Shown: positions 53,697 to 62,182, counted from the stretch's first letter. The stretch: DNA of 64,000 bases from Caulobacter vibrioides OR37 (GCF_000372645.1 NZ_APMP01000026.1:1-64000); one strand, 5' to 3'. A program made the numbers and translations. Notes: generated by a model from the sequence alone, not told the origin.

Positions 53697-55622
53697 TCAG
53701 GCGCCGCGGGCGAAGGCGGCGACGCGGTCCTGGCGTTGGGCGACGGTCAGGCCGGCGCCTGGGCGGCTCGCGGAGCCCTGGCGCTGGATCTTGAAGCGCG
53801 TCACCAGGTTGGTCAGCTTGCCGGTCTCGACCCGCAGGTTCGAGACGGCGGCGGTGGCTTCTTCGACCATGGCCGCGTTCTGCTGGGTCACCTGGTCCAT
53901 CTGGTTGACGGCGATGTTGACCTGGTTGAGCCCGGTGGCCTGCTCCTGCGACGACTGGGCGATCCGCGAGACCAGGCCGTCGATCTCGGCGACCTTGGCG
54001 ACGATGTCGCTGAGGGCCGTCTCGGTGTCGCCGACCAGCTGGACGCCGCGCGAGACATGGGCGGAGCTGCCGGCGATCAGCGCCTTGATCTCCTTGGCGG
54101 CCTCGGCCGAGCGTTGGGCCAGCGCGCGGACCTCCTGGGCGACGACGGCGAAGCCCTTGCCGGCGTCGCCGGCGCGGGCGGCCTCGACCCCGGCGTTCAG
54201 GGCCAGCAGGTTGGTCTGGAAGGCGATCTCGTCGATCACCCCGATGATGTTGGTGATCTGGGTCGAGCTCTCCTCGATCTCGACCATGGCCGACACGGCG
54301 TCTTGCATCACCTTGCCGGAATTGGCGGCGTCCCGGCGGGCCTGGCTGGCGGCTTCGGAGGCCTGGCGCGCGCCGTCCGCGCTGGCGCGGACCGTGGCCG
54401 TGATCTGGTCCAGGGCCGCGGCGGTCTCTTCCAGGTTGGCCGCCTGTTGTTCGGTGCGGCGCGACAGGTCGCTGGAGGCGACGGCGATCTCGTCCGAACC
54501 GCCGCGAATGCCGCTGGTCGACTCCGAAATGGCGTTCATCGCCGTGCGGAGGCTCTCGACGGCGGCGTTGAAGTCGGCCTTGATCTGGGCGTACTGGCCC
54601 TGGAAATCGGCGTCGATCTGGGCGGTCAGGTCGCCTTCCGCCAGGCGGCTGAGGCTGCCGGCCAGGGCCTTGACGACCATGGCCTGCTCGGCCGCGTTGG
54701 CGCGGCGCTGTTCCTCGGCCTGGCCGTTGGCGAGGTCGGCCTCGGCCTTCAGGCGCTCGGCGTCGGCGGCCAGCGCCCGGGCCCTAAGCCCATTGTCCTT
54801 GAACACCTGGACCGCGCCGGCCATCAGCCCGACCTCGTCACGGCGCCCTTGGCCCGTGACCCGGACGTCGAGATCGCCGTCGGCCAGACGCCGCATGTCG
54901 TTGGCCAGGGCGGTCAACGGACGGGTGATGGCGGCGCGCGACATCCAGAGGGCGGCGCCGACTCCGGCGCTCACGCCCAGGCCGGCGAGGATCAGCAGGT
55001 TGCGGGCGGTCCGGCCCGCGCCCGCCGTGAGGTCGTCGGAGGCGCGCGCCATGTCCGTGACGCCCCGATCGACCAGCGCGCTGTTGGCCTTGCTGTAGTC
55101 CGACACCATCGGACGCGCCAGCTTCATGGCCTCTCTCGCCTCGGCCTCGCGTCCCTGGCCGCTGAGCTGGACCACGTTGTCCAGCGCGGCCGTCACCTTG
55201 TCCAGATCGCGTCTCAGGACCGCGAGTTCGGACGCGTAGTCCGGCAGGCCTCGCGCCGCCTTGTCGATATAGCCGTAGGTCTTGGCCTTGGCGGCCTGGT
55301 AATTGGCGGTCTCCTCGGCGACCGACTTGGGATCCGAGGCGATGATGCCCATCGCCGCCGAATAGCTCATCTGGCTGACGGAGCGGTTGACCCGCTGCAG
55401 CGACGATTGGGCCTTCGCCCGCACGTCGGTGAGGTTGGAATAGGCCGCGTCCACCGACATGATCCGCAGGGCGCCGTAGCTGGCCACCGCGATGCAGATC
55501 AAGCCGAGGAAAAGGACGAGGACCGCGATCTTCGTGCTGATCTTGAGGTTATTCAAAGCGCTCTCGGCTCCCGGAAAACAGCCGTCTCGCTCGATTTCGC
55601 GAGTCGGTGCGGCGTTCGACAT
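53697..55622 (-). CDS. Methyl-accepting chemotaxis protein, transmembrane
   Basis: 641 residues. The first membrane helix is at about 32-52 (IAVLVLFLGLICIAVASYGA) and the second at about 207-229. They bracket a helical periplasmic sensor domain with no PAS/Cache signature (four-helix-bundle type). HAMP (ITRPLTALANDMRRLADGD) and a second HAMP-like linker precede the signalling tip (IGVIDEIAFQTNLLALNAGV). It drives CheA signalling from an external stimulus; the ligand is unknown. The C-terminal signalling part closely resembles that of the PAS receptor at 43662. Confidence 0.95.
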   Translation of the reverse strand: MSNAAPTREIERDGCFPGAESALNNLKISTKIAVLVLFLGLICIAVASYGALRIMSVDAAYSNLTDVRAKAQSSLQRVNRSVSQMSYSAAMGIIASDPKSVAEETANYQAAKAKTYGYIDKAARGLPDYASELAVLRRDLDKVTAALDNVVQLSGQGREAEAREAMKLARPMVSDYSKANSALVDRGVTDMARASDDLTAGAGRTARNLLILAGLGVSAGVGAALWMSRAAITRPLTALANDMRRLADGDLDVRVTGQGRRDEVGLMAGAVQVFKDNGLRARALAADAERLKAEADLANGQAEEQRRANAAEQAMVVKALAGSLSRLAEGDLTAQIDADFQGQYAQIKADFNAAVESLRTAMNAISESTSGIRGGSDEIAVASSDLSRRTEQQAANLEETAAALDQITATVRASADGARQASEAASQARRDAANSGKVMQDAVSAMVEIEESSTQITNIIGVIDEIAFQTNLLALNAGVEAARAGDAGKGFAVVAQEVRALAQRSAEAAKEIKALIAGSSAHVSRGVQLVGDTETALSDIVAKVAEIDGLVSRIAQSSQEQATGLNQVNIAVNQMDQVTQQNAAMVEEATAAVSNLRVETGKLTNLVTRFKIQRQGSASRPGAGLTVAQRQDRVAAFARGA

Positions 55623-55812
55623 GAGACAAACCTGGATTTGACCGGGTTAAAAATCCTTTACGTCATCAAATGATATCTTATTGGGAGTTGGAAACTCATA
55701 TTCCTGATTGGATTTGTTCGACGATGATATTTACCTGAGTGCTTTAGACGTGGGAAAAGTATTCGCGATGACTGCTTTTCGCATTCCTGGATGATGCGAC
55801 GTAATGTCTTCG

Positions 55813-56160
55813 CTATCGCCGCTTCATTTTGGCCAGGGCCGCGCGCATGGCCTGGGCCTGCGCGGCGGGCGGCTTGCTCTCGGCCGCCGCCACGATCGGA
55901 CCGGTTGCCGCTTCCAGCCGCTCGAAAGCCTCCAAGGCGGGCAGGATCGCGCCCTTTCGCGCCGGGACCAGCATCGCCACCTTGCGCGCGGCGGCCGCCA
56001 TCTGGCCGCACACGCGCGCCTTGTCGCGGGCCTTGGCGATGAGGGCCGGATCGTCGCTCTGCTCGATCAGGGCCCAGGCGGCGTCGAGCGCGGCCATCAT
56101 CCGGGCCTGCAGGTCGGCGCACCAGGCGGCGGGGGAGGGGGCGGTTGGGGTCTGGCTCAT
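55813..56160 (-). CDS. Unrecognised 115-residue helical protein
   Basis: Starts MSQTPTAPSPAAWCADLQA at the ATG 56160; the further upstream frame looks non-coding. It is almost entirely Ala-rich helix (AALDAAWALIEQSDDPALIA, AARKVAMLVPARKGAILPAL). Two cysteines. No membrane span. The 190 bases between it and the chemoreceptor gene are less GC-rich than their surroundings and hold no evident feature. Confidence 0.6.
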   Translation of the reverse strand: MSQTPTAPSPAAWCADLQARMMAALDAAWALIEQSDDPALIAKARDKARVCGQMAAAARKVAMLVPARKGAILPALEAFERLEAATGPIVAAAESKPPAAQAQAMRAALAKMKRR

Positions 56161-56267
56161 GGGGATAGAGCATGAGGCCGGTTTGGAGAGCGGGGAATAA
56201 GAAACGGGTGTTTTTATGTAAGGCGTTGTTTTTAAACAACCCGATCGCGAAATCGACGAGCATTCAT

Positions 56268-56402
56268 CCCCTCTCCTCCCCACTGGGGGAGCGGGACCGG
56301 CAAACACCGGTGAAGGGGGCTCGCAGCGGACAGGCCAGGCCCCTTCCGTCACGCCGCTTCGCGCCGCGCCACCTTCCCCCTAAGGAAAGGAGGGCGAAGC
56401 GA
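56268..56402. repeat. CTCTCCTCCCC palindromic repeat
   Basis: Segment starting CCCTCTCCTCCCCACTGGGG and the complementary-looking CCACCTTCCCCCTAAGGAAA part near the right edge, with an inner ACCGGCAAACACCGGT palindrome. It belongs to the family of 40224-40343. It occupies the middle of the 320-base gap 56161-56480, which otherwise shows only an AT-rich stretch at 56195-56250 and no gene. Confidence 0.65.
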
Positions 56403-56480
56403 CCCTGTGGATAACTTTCATAACATACTGGCAAGACGCGCCATGGCTTTATAGGTCACGCCCCTCAACCCGAGGTCCCC

Positions 56481-56972
56481 ATGTCGTTCCGGACCTATTT
56501 CGACGCCAGCGCCGAGGGGCTATCCGCCTATCTGCCTGTCGGGATCTTTGTACTTATCGCCTTCGTCGCCGTGTGGTGGACGGCCGTGAATGAGTTCGGT
56601 CGTGACGGAAAACGAATTCCGGCGGATCAGAGGCGGCAGATCAGCCGAGGCTTTGCCGCGCTTGCGGCCGTGATCGCCATCGTCGCTCTGGTCGGCATGC
56701 GCCACCGCCAAGTCGCGATCGCGCGCATCTTCGCTCAGCGGGACTTTACGGTCGTCGAGGGCGCGGTGTCAGACTTCCAGCCTAGCCCGGTCGGCAGCAA
56801 TGACGAGGAGCGCTTCCGCGTCGGCGAGATCTGGTTTTCCTATCGCGCAGCGGTCGACGAGGGTGGCTTTCATCAGACCCGCGCCCATGGCGGCCCCATC
56901 CGCGAGGGCCGGATCGTACGAATCGTCCAGGACCGCCAGGGCCGCATCCTGAAACTCGACCTCGCCGACTGA
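56481..56972 (+). CDS. Two-span membrane protein with soluble C-terminus, unrecognised
   Basis: 163 residues. Membrane segments at about 17-37 (LPVGIFVLIAFVAVWWTA) and 55-74 (GFAALAAVIAIVALVGM) are followed by a beta-rich soluble domain (FTVVEGAVSDFQP, RFRVGEIWFSYR, GRIVRIVQDRQGRILKLDL). The late domain resembles a small DUF3592-like fold in general pattern only. Convergent with nusG across a shared terminator. Confidence 0.7.
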   Translation: MSFRTYFDASAEGLSAYLPVGIFVLIAFVAVWWTAVNEFGRDGKRIPADQRRQISRGFAALAAVIAIVALVGMRHRQVAIARIFAQRDFTVVEGAVSDFQPSPVGSNDEERFRVGEIWFSYRAAVDEGGFHQTRAHGGPIREGRIVRIVQDRQGRILKLDLAD

Positions 56973-56984
56973 GCCCCCAAAGCA

Positions 56985-57015
56985 AAGGCCCCGCGCCTTG
57001 CGAGCACGGGGCCTT
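56985..57015. terminator. Bidirectional intrinsic terminator between the membrane-protein gene and nusG
   Basis: AAGGCCCCG at 56985-56993 pairs with CGGGGCCTT at 57007-57015 around a 13-base loop, with AA/TT flanks on both sides. It lies between two convergent genes. Confidence 0.8.
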
Positions 57016-57042
57016 CGAAACTTCAAACCCATCCGAGGACGA

Positions 57043-57600
57043 TCAGCTGATCTTTTCGACCTGGGCGTATTCCAGCTCGACCGGGGTGGCGCGGCCGAAG
57101 ATCGAGACGGTGACCCGCAGGCGGGCCTTTTCCTCGTCGACCTGCTCGACCGAGCCGTTGAAGCTGGCGAACGGGCCGTCGATGACGCGGACGTTCTCGC
57201 CGACCTCGTACAGCACCACGGCCTTCGGGGCGGCGACGCCTTCCTCGATCGTGCCGATGATGCGCTGGACTTCCTTTTCGGAGACCGGCATCGGCTTGGA
57301 GCCGCTGCCCAGGAAGCCCGTGACCTTCGGGGTGTTCTTGATCAGGTGGTAGGCCTCGTCCGAGAGGTTCATCTTCACCAGGACATAGCCCGGGAAGAAC
57401 TTGCGCTCGGCGTTGATCTTGCGGCCGCGGCGGATCTCGACGACCTCTTCGGTCGGGACCAGGATCTCGGAGAAGTTCTCCTCGAGGCCCTGGTTCTTGG
57501 CCTGCTCGCGGATGCTCTCGGCCACCTTCTTCTCGAAGTTCGAGTAGGCGTGGACGATGTACCACTTGTGGTTCGGGTTGGACGCGGTTTCGGTGCTCAT
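57043..57600 (-). CDS. nusG: Transcription termination/antitermination protein NusG
   Basis: 185 residues. The NGN domain opens KWYIVHAYSNFEKKVAESI, with RKFFPGYVLVKMN at its centre. A linker and KOW domain follow (GENVRVIDGPFASFNGSVEQVDEEKARLRV). NusG binds RNA polymerase and stimulates elongation, and connects to Rho and ribosomal S10. It lies 9 bases behind secE and is followed by the terminator at 56985. rplK, normally next to it, is 4 kb away on the other strand. Confidence 0.97.
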   Translation of the reverse strand: MSTETASNPNHKWYIVHAYSNFEKKVAESIREQAKNQGLEENFSEILVPTEEVVEIRRGRKINAERKFFPGYVLVKMNLSDEAYHLIKNTPKVTGFLGSGSKPMPVSEKEVQRIIGTIEEGVAAPKAVVLYEVGENVRVIDGPFASFNGSVEQVDEEKARLRVTVSIFGRATPVELEYAQVEKIS

Positions 57601-57609
57601 CGTCTTATC

Positions 57610-57945
57610 TTATCCCGCGGTGGCCAGCTTCAGAAGCTGGGTCGTGGCCAGGCCCAGGCCGCCGTCGATCGCGGCGAAGAACAGCGACGCCATCACGACC
57701 ATGATGAAGACCATCACCGAGGTGATCCAGGTTTCCTTGCGGCTGGTCCAGGTGATCTTGCGGGTCTCGGCGCGCACCTCGCGGAAGAACTGGACCGGGC
57801 TGACGCGCTTCTTCGGAGCGGCGGGAGCGGCGGCCGTCGTCGCGGCGGCCCCGGCGGGCGCCATCGCCGCGGCCGTCTTGGCGGCGCGGTTCTTCATAGC
57901 GGACGGGCTGGATCCCGGTTTCCTGGCCATGCTCTTGAGGCTCAC
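57610..57945 (-). CDS. secE: Preprotein translocase subunit SecE
   Basis: 111 residues from GTG 57945 (AGGAAG upstream), or 106 from ATG 57930. The first half is an Ala/Pro-rich, positively charged cytoplasmic extension. The conserved part is VSPVQFFREVRAETRKITWTSRKETW followed by one transmembrane helix (SVMVFIMVVMASLFFAAI). It is an essential clamp of the SecYEG channel. The long Ala-rich N-terminus is unusual compared with the 60-70-residue single-helix forms but common in alphaproteobacteria. Confidence 0.93.
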   Translation of the reverse strand: MSLKSMARKPGSSPSAMKNRAAKTAAAMAPAGAAATTAAAPAAPKKRVSPVQFFREVRAETRKITWTSRKETWITSVMVFIMVVMASLFFAAIDGGLGLATTQLLKLATAG

Positions 57946-57991
57946 GACTTCCTAAGGTGCGGGTCAGGAGCGACCCGTCGGAAACATATAG

Positions 57992-58067
57992 TGGCAGGAG
58001 TGGAGGGACTCGAACCCCCGGCCCTCGGTTTTGGAGACCGATGCTCTACCAGCTGAGCTACACTCCT
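57992..58067 (-). tRNA. tRNA-Trp (anticodon CCA)
   Basis: 76 bases. Acceptor stem AGGAGTG/CACTCCT, discriminator G and encoded CCA end. The anticodon loop is TCTCCAAAA with CCA at the expected centre. The T loop GGTTCGAGTCC is intact. It stands just upstream of secE on the same strand, the usual place of tRNA-Trp in bacteria. Confidence 0.97.
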
Positions 58068-58294
58068 GCGGACCGACCGCCCTTTCGGGCCGACGGAGAT
58101 CCGGAGACGGACAGCGCGCCGAGAGGCCTGGAAAGGCCTCGGCGCGCCACGTCCTGTCGCCAGAGCCGCGCCATTTAGCAGGGTCGTGTACGGCGGGCAA
58201 GCCGCGCGCCGAGGAATGATGGTCTCGAGCGGTCGGAACCGCGCCGATATCAAGCGGGGCGGGATCGATGCGCCCGGCCGGGCGTTATCCCGAC

Positions 58295-58501
58295 ATGCCC
58301 GAAATTCGAAACACGCCCGCCCAGACGCCTCCGTCTTCGACCGCGTCCGACCGCCCGTCGAATCGCGAGATCGAGCACGAGAATCAGCGTCCGCCGTCGC
58401 GTGACGGCGCGCCGCCGCGTCCGGCCACCGAACCGCCCGGCGCGGCCGACAGCAGCCGTTCGCCGAAGACCCGGACCGATCCGGGCTCCGGCGAGGGCTA
58501 G
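58295..58501 (+). CDS. Possible small disordered protein, 68 residues
   Basis: Starts MPEIRNTPAQTPPSSTASDR. Pro, Ser, Thr, Arg and acidic residues dominate, predicting disorder. No SD sequence is evident before the ATG. It lies in a 458-base gap between tRNA-Trp and the lipoprotein gene, of which the rest (58068-58294) shows nothing clear. Codon bias is compatible with a real gene but does not prove it. Confidence 0.35.
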   Translation: MPEIRNTPAQTPPSSTASDRPSNREIEHENQRPPSRDGAPPRPATEPPGAADSSRSPKTRTDPGSGEG

Positions 58502-58525
58502 GGGGTCATAAAGCGGCCGAGACGA

Positions 58526-58936
58526 TCAGCCGGCCTTCTCGGTCTTGGCCTTTTCGGTCGTTCCCGCCGCGCTGGCCGCCGTCGAGCCGCCGCACTGGAT
58601 GCCCAGATACGACCACTTCACGTCGGTGAGCTGGCGTCCGCACTGGGTGTTCTTGCCCTTGTCGGTGCCCTGCAGCGAGATCGCCACCCCCTTGGAGAGG
58701 TCGGGCGCCGGGCTGACGGCGCTGATGTCGTAATAGCCGCCGCCGCGGCCCTTCACGACCAGGCAGTTGGTCTTCTCGACCGGCCTGACGCAGCCCGAGG
58801 CGGTGACGGACGTGCCTTCGACGATGACTTGTTGGGCCTGCGCGACCTTCGTCTTCGCGCCGCCTTCGCTGCAACCGGCCAAACCAAACGCTACCATACC
58901 GGCCGCCGCGGCGGCCCCTACGAACCAAACCCGCAT
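58526..58936 (-). CDS. Small secreted lipoprotein, unrecognised
   Basis: 136 residues. The signal ends VAFGLAGC with the lipobox LAGC (Cys22), so the mature protein is membrane-anchored in the periplasm. The body has three pairs of cysteines in spaced positions (SGCVRPVEKTNCLVV, NTQCGRQL, GIQCGG), which suggests disulfides. The tail is Ala/Lys-rich. GGAGG precedes the ATG at 58936. No known family. Confidence 0.78.
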   Translation of the reverse strand: MRVWFVGAAAAAGMVAFGLAGCSEGGAKTKVAQAQQVIVEGTSVTASGCVRPVEKTNCLVVKGRGGGYYDISAVSPAPDLSKGVAISLQGTDKGKNTQCGRQLTDVKWSYLGIQCGGSTAASAAGTTEKAKTEKAG

Positions 58937-59399
58937 ACGTTCCTCCGTATCGTTGGCTCCGCGAACGAAGCAAAAGAAGTCTGCGCCCGGTTTGAAAGAC
59001 CGGCAATCACATTTTCGCCATTTTCGAAAAATCGGTTCGGCGTTTCCCGGGATCGGGAAACAGATTGTCCTTGGCCGGACGGCATTCGAACGCGCCGCGA
59101 CCATTTGTCGGCTAGACGCGCAATCTCATACCGATTCCGATGATGTCGTGTCTCATCCTGACGACTGTTCGCGAACCGAACCGACGTTTTTCTTTGTGGC
59201 GCCAATACTGAGGCTGATCTTTCGGACGCCGGTGTCGGCCCCCTTCGCCCTCCGTCATGGAGCGTCGGTCTGGTCGGAGTTTTTCCCGCCTCGTCTTTAG
59301 ACAACCGGCGTTGACAGGAAGACGGCCGTGATCCCATGAGACAGCCGACCGCGCCGCTCCGCCTTGGCGGCTTTTGGTTTTTCGAAGGATTCAGGTCAG
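58937..59399. other. 463-base region without a convincing gene
   Basis: Divergent upstream region of the lipoprotein (minus) and fpr (plus). It is less GC-rich than the rest. The hairpin GTTTCCCG-GGAT-CGGGAAAC is at 59042-59061, without a T-run. TTGACA at 59311-59316 is a good -35 for fpr, but no clear -10 follows. Open frames in it are out of frame with each other and lack coding bias. Confidence 0.6.
59359..59382 (+). terminator. Small hairpin with T-rich tail just before fpr
   Basis: CCGC-CTTG-GCGG followed by CTTTTGGTTTTTC, 18 bases before the fpr ATG. It is weak (4 bp) but T-rich, so it could be a weak terminator or an attenuator for the fpr transcript. Confidence 0.3.
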
Positions 59400-60230
59400 A
59401 TGACGGCCACCGCGTCCGCCGCTCCCGCCCCCGTCAAGGAAGCTCCCTACTTCACCGAGACGGTGCTGTGGGTGAAGCACTGGACCGACCGGCTGTTCAG
59501 CTTCGCCATCACGCGCCCGGCCAGCTTCCGCTTCCGCTCGGGCGAGTTCGTGATGATCGGCCTGCCGCCGCGCGAGGACCTGGGCGAGAAGAAGCCTATC
59601 CTGCGCGCCTACTCGATCGGCTCGCCCAGCTTCGCCGAGGAGCTGGAATTCTTCTCGATCAAGGTTCCCGACGGTCCGCTGACCTCGCGTCTGCAACTGA
59701 TCCAGGAGGGCGACGAGATCCTCCTGGGCAAGAAGCCGACCGGCACGCTGGTGCTGGACGCCGTGCGCCCGGGCAAGCGCCTCTTCCTGTTCGGCACCGG
59801 CACGGGCCTGGCGCCCTGGCTGTCGGTGGCCCGCGACCCGGACGCCTACAGCCGCTTCGAGCGGGTGATCGTCTGCCACGGCGTGCGCGAGGTGAAGGAG
59901 CTGGCCTATCGCGACCTCTTTACCCGCGACATCTTCGACGACCCGCTGGTCGGCGACGAGGCCCGCGCCCAGCTGACCTATTATCCGACCGTGACCCGCG
60001 AGCCGTTCGAACGCCAGGGCCGCTTCACCGACCTGATCGAGAACGGCAAGCTGTTCAGCGATCTGGGCGTCGAGGGCGGGAAGTTCGATCCCGAGCACGA
60101 TCGGGCCATGCTGTGCGGCTCGATGGCCATGATCAAGGACACCGCCGCCATCCTGGAGGCCCAGGGCCTGAAGGAAGGCTCCAACGCCGAGCCGGGCGAC
60201 TTCGTCATCGAGCGGGCGTTCGTCGGCTGA
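59400..60230 (+). CDS. fpr: Ferredoxin-NADP(+) reductase
   Basis: 276 residues from the ATG at 59400, which begins MTATASAAPAPVKEAPYF; the frame extends upstream to a TTG at 59364, but no homologous sequence is added. The FAD-site RAYSIGSP and the NADP-site FGTGTGLAPWLSVARDP are typical, and AMLCGSMAMIKDTA near the C-terminus is characteristic of bacterial FPRs. It transfers electrons between NADPH and ferredoxin or flavodoxin, for oxidative-stress defence and iron-sulphur assembly. It is upstream of the aro leader on the same strand. Confidence 0.94.
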   Translation: MTATASAAPAPVKEAPYFTETVLWVKHWTDRLFSFAITRPASFRFRSGEFVMIGLPPREDLGEKKPILRAYSIGSPSFAEELEFFSIKVPDGPLTSRLQLIQEGDEILLGKKPTGTLVLDAVRPGKRLFLFGTGTGLAPWLSVARDPDAYSRFERVIVCHGVREVKELAYRDLFTRDIFDDPLVGDEARAQLTYYPTVTREPFERQGRFTDLIENGKLFSDLGVEGGKFDPEHDRAMLCGSMAMIKDTAAILEAQGLKEGSNAEPGDFVIERAFVG

Positions 60231-60310
60231 CGCGCCCGGCTGGGAGACGCGGGAAAGGGCCGCGCGCTTTGGACGTGACAGGCGGCGAACTTGGCTCTAG
60301 GGTCACGGCG

Positions 60311-60394
60311 ATGACCCTCGCCGCCAGCCAACAGCTGTTTTGGTATTTTAGCTATCCGACGCCTCTGGCGCCGGGAGGGGATCGTTCGGCCTGA
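60311..60394 (+). CDS. Aromatic leader peptide for DAHP synthase attenuation
   Basis: 27 codons from the ATG at 60311 with AGGG 8 bases upstream, ending TGA at 60392-60394. Codons 10-15 encode Phe-Trp-Tyr-Phe-Ser-Tyr. Phe and Tyr there are written as TTT and TAT, which are uncommon in this GC-rich DNA, so the ribosome would be sensitive to charged tRNA shortage. Hairpins able to compete with the terminator follow before the DAHP synthase gene. This is the classic arrangement of an attenuation leader; aromatic amino acids would be the signal. Confidence 0.78.
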   Translation: MTLAASQQLFWYFSYPTPLAPGGDRSA

Positions 60395-60454
60395 AGATCA
60401 GGCTCTCTAGAACACCTTTCACCAGCCGCCAGGGGATCCCCGGGCGGCTTTTTT
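60370..60454 (+). promoter_or_regulatory. Attenuator: competing antiterminator and intrinsic terminator
   Basis: Terminator: AGCCGCC at 60424-60430 pairs with GGCGGCT at 60443-60449, with inner GGGGATCCCC, followed by T residues to 60454. Antiterminator: 60370-60383 (GCCGGGAGGGGATC) pairs with 60435-60448 through 7 + 4 base pairs. A stop-codon hairpin GCCTGA-AGA-TCAGGC spans about 60390-60404. A ribosome stalled at the Phe/Trp/Tyr codons would leave 60370-60383 free and prevent the terminator; one at the stop codon would cover it and allow termination. Confidence 0.72.
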
Positions 60455-60493
60455 GATGGCCGCCGGACCTCCCGACCTTCCAGGAGCAAAGCC

Positions 60494-61585
60494 ATGCCAT
60501 CCGCCGCCGCCGTCACCGCGCTGCCCGTCCCCACCGACGATCTTCGGATCTCCAAGCTGCGAACCCTCAGCCCGCCCGCCCAGGTGATCGGCGAGGCGCC
60601 GGCCAGTTCGTCGGTCGCCGAGGTGGTCGGCGACGCCCGCCGCGCCGTCCACGACATCCTCGACGGTCGCGACGACCGGCTGGTGGTGGTGATCGGCCCG
60701 TGCTCGATCCACGATCCCAAGGCGGCGCTGGACTACGCCCGCCGACTGGCCGCCGAGCGCGAGCGTCACGCCGGCGAGCTGGAGGTGATCATGCGGGTCT
60801 ATTTCGAGAAGCCCCGCACCACGGTCGGCTGGAAGGGGCTGATCAACGACCCGGATCTGGACGGCGGCTTCCGCATCGACGAGGGCCTGCGCCGGGCGCG
60901 CCGGGTGCTCCTGGACGTCAGCGCCCAGGGCCTGCCGGCGGCCTGCGAGTTCCTGGACGTGACGACGCCGCAGTACATCGCCGACCTGGTGGCCTGGGGC
61001 GCGATCGGGGCCCGCACCACCGAAAGCCAGATCCACCGCGAGATGGCCTCGGGCCTCTCTTGCCCGGTCGGCTTCAAGAACGGGACCAACGGCGACGTGA
61101 AGGTGGCGATCGACGCGGTGACGGCCGCCGCCCAGCCGCACCATTTCCTGGCCGTGACCAAGGAGGGCCGCGCCGCCATCGCCACGACGACCGGCAATCC
61201 CGACTGCCACCTGGTGCTGCGCGGCGGCAAGACTCCGAACTACGACGCCGAAAGCGTCGCCGCCGCCGCCCAGGCCTTGGCCAAGGCCGGCCTCGCGCCG
61301 CGCCTGATGGTCGACGTCAGCCACGCCAACAGCGGCAAGAACCATGAGAACCAGCCGGCCGTCACCGCCGACGTGTGCGCCCAACTGGCCGGCGGCGCCT
61401 CGCCGATCATGGGCGTGATGATCGAGAGCAACCTCGTCGCCGGCCGCCAGGACATCGTGCCCGGCCAGCCGCTGGTCTACGGCCAGTCGGTCACCGACGC
61501 CTGCGTCGACTGGGAGACCTCGGTCCGGATGCTGGACGACCTGGCCGCCGCGGTGAAGGCCGGACGCGCGGCGCGGAGAGGGTAA
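60494..61585 (+). CDS. aroG: 3-deoxy-7-phosphoheptulonate synthase (DAHP synthase, class I)
   Basis: 363 residues, AroF/G/H type. Typical blocks are VVIGPCSIHDPKAALDYARR, MRVYFEKPRTTVGWKG, the PEP-site GARTTESQIHREMASGLS, the Lys-site VGFKNGTNGD and the metal-site VDVSHANSGKNH. It catalyses the first step of the shikimate pathway, from PEP and erythrose-4-phosphate. The ATG at 60494 has AGGAG upstream. It is the only structural gene directly behind the attenuator. The isozyme type (Phe-, Tyr- or Trp-sensitive) cannot be told from the sequence alone. Confidence 0.95.
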   Translation: MPSAAAVTALPVPTDDLRISKLRTLSPPAQVIGEAPASSSVAEVVGDARRAVHDILDGRDDRLVVVIGPCSIHDPKAALDYARRLAAERERHAGELEVIMRVYFEKPRTTVGWKGLINDPDLDGGFRIDEGLRRARRVLLDVSAQGLPAACEFLDVTTPQYIADLVAWGAIGARTTESQIHREMASGLSCPVGFKNGTNGDVKVAIDAVTAAAQPHHFLAVTKEGRAAIATTTGNPDCHLVLRGGKTPNYDAESVAAAAQALAKAGLAPRLMVDVSHANSGKNHENQPAVTADVCAQLAGGASPIMGVMIESNLVAGRQDIVPGQPLVYGQSVTDACVDWETSVRMLDDLAAAVKAGRAARRG

Positions 61586-61630
61586 GGGGGCTTTGACTCC
61601 CTGGCCTTCGCCTGCTACACGCCCCGCCTC

Positions 61631-61653
61631 GCCCCCGGACCCCGTTCGGGGGC
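61631..61653 (+). terminator. Hairpin downstream of DAHP synthase
   Basis: GCCCCCG at 61631-61637 pairs with CGGGGGC at 61647-61653, with a T-rich stretch (TCGTTTTCTCTTTTC) beginning some 7 bases later. It is a plausible, though not perfect, terminator before the rplK promoter. Confidence 0.45.
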
Positions 61654-61746
61654 GTGCTCGTCGTTTTCTCTTTTCCGGAGAGAGGGCGGGTTCAAATCCG
61701 TGGAAGGGTCGCCAAGCCCGCACCACGGCTCACCAGTGAGGATATC

Positions 61747-62178
61747 ATGGCTAAGAAGATCCTGGGCTACATCAAGCTCCAGGTGAAGGCTGGCTCGGCC
61801 ACGCCTTCACCCCCCATCGGCCCGGCTCTGGGTCAGCGCGGCGTCAACATCATGGGCTTCTGCAAGGAGTTCAACGCGCGCACCGAGAACGTCGAAAAGG
61901 GCACCCCCCTGCCGACCGTCATCACGGTCTATCAGGACAAGTCGTTCACCTTCGTCACCAAGACCCCGCCGGCCACCTTCTATCTGAAGCAGGCCACCGG
62001 TCTGAAGTCGGGCGCCAAGCTGACCGGTCGCGAGACCGTCGGCTCGATCACCCGCGCCCAGCTGCGCGAGATCGCCGAAAAGAAGATGAAGGATCTGAAC
62101 GCCAACGATCTCGAGGCCGCCGCCAAGATCATCGAAGGCTCCGCCAAGGCCATGGGCCTGAAGATCGTGGAGGCCTAA
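61747..62178 (+). CDS. rplK: 50S ribosomal protein L11
   Basis: 143 residues starting [20 protein letters not shown]. Characteristic blocks are [41 protein letters not shown] and the C-terminal RNA-binding [13 protein letters not shown]11 forms the GTPase-centre stalk base with 23S rRNA. The ATG at 61747 follows GTGAGGATATC. It lies 4 bases before rplA; nusG/secE are not next to it but in the opposite orientation 4 kb to the left. Confidence 0.98.
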   Translation: MAKKILGYIKLQVKAGSATPSPPIGPALGQRGVNIMGFCKEFNARTENVEKGTPLPTVITVYQDKSFTFVTKTPPATFYLKQATGLKSGAKLTGRETVGSITRAQLREIAEKKMKDLNANDLEAAAKIIEGSAKAMGLKIVEA

Positions 62179-62182
62179 TCCA

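Noticed and set aside
61691-61720. GGTTCAAATCC-like T-arm sequence followed by GCCA upstream of rplK
   Set aside because: It resembles a tRNA 3' end, but the flanking bases do not pair as a T stem or acceptor stem and no D or anticodon arm precedes it. I treat it as chance similarity in the rplK leader.
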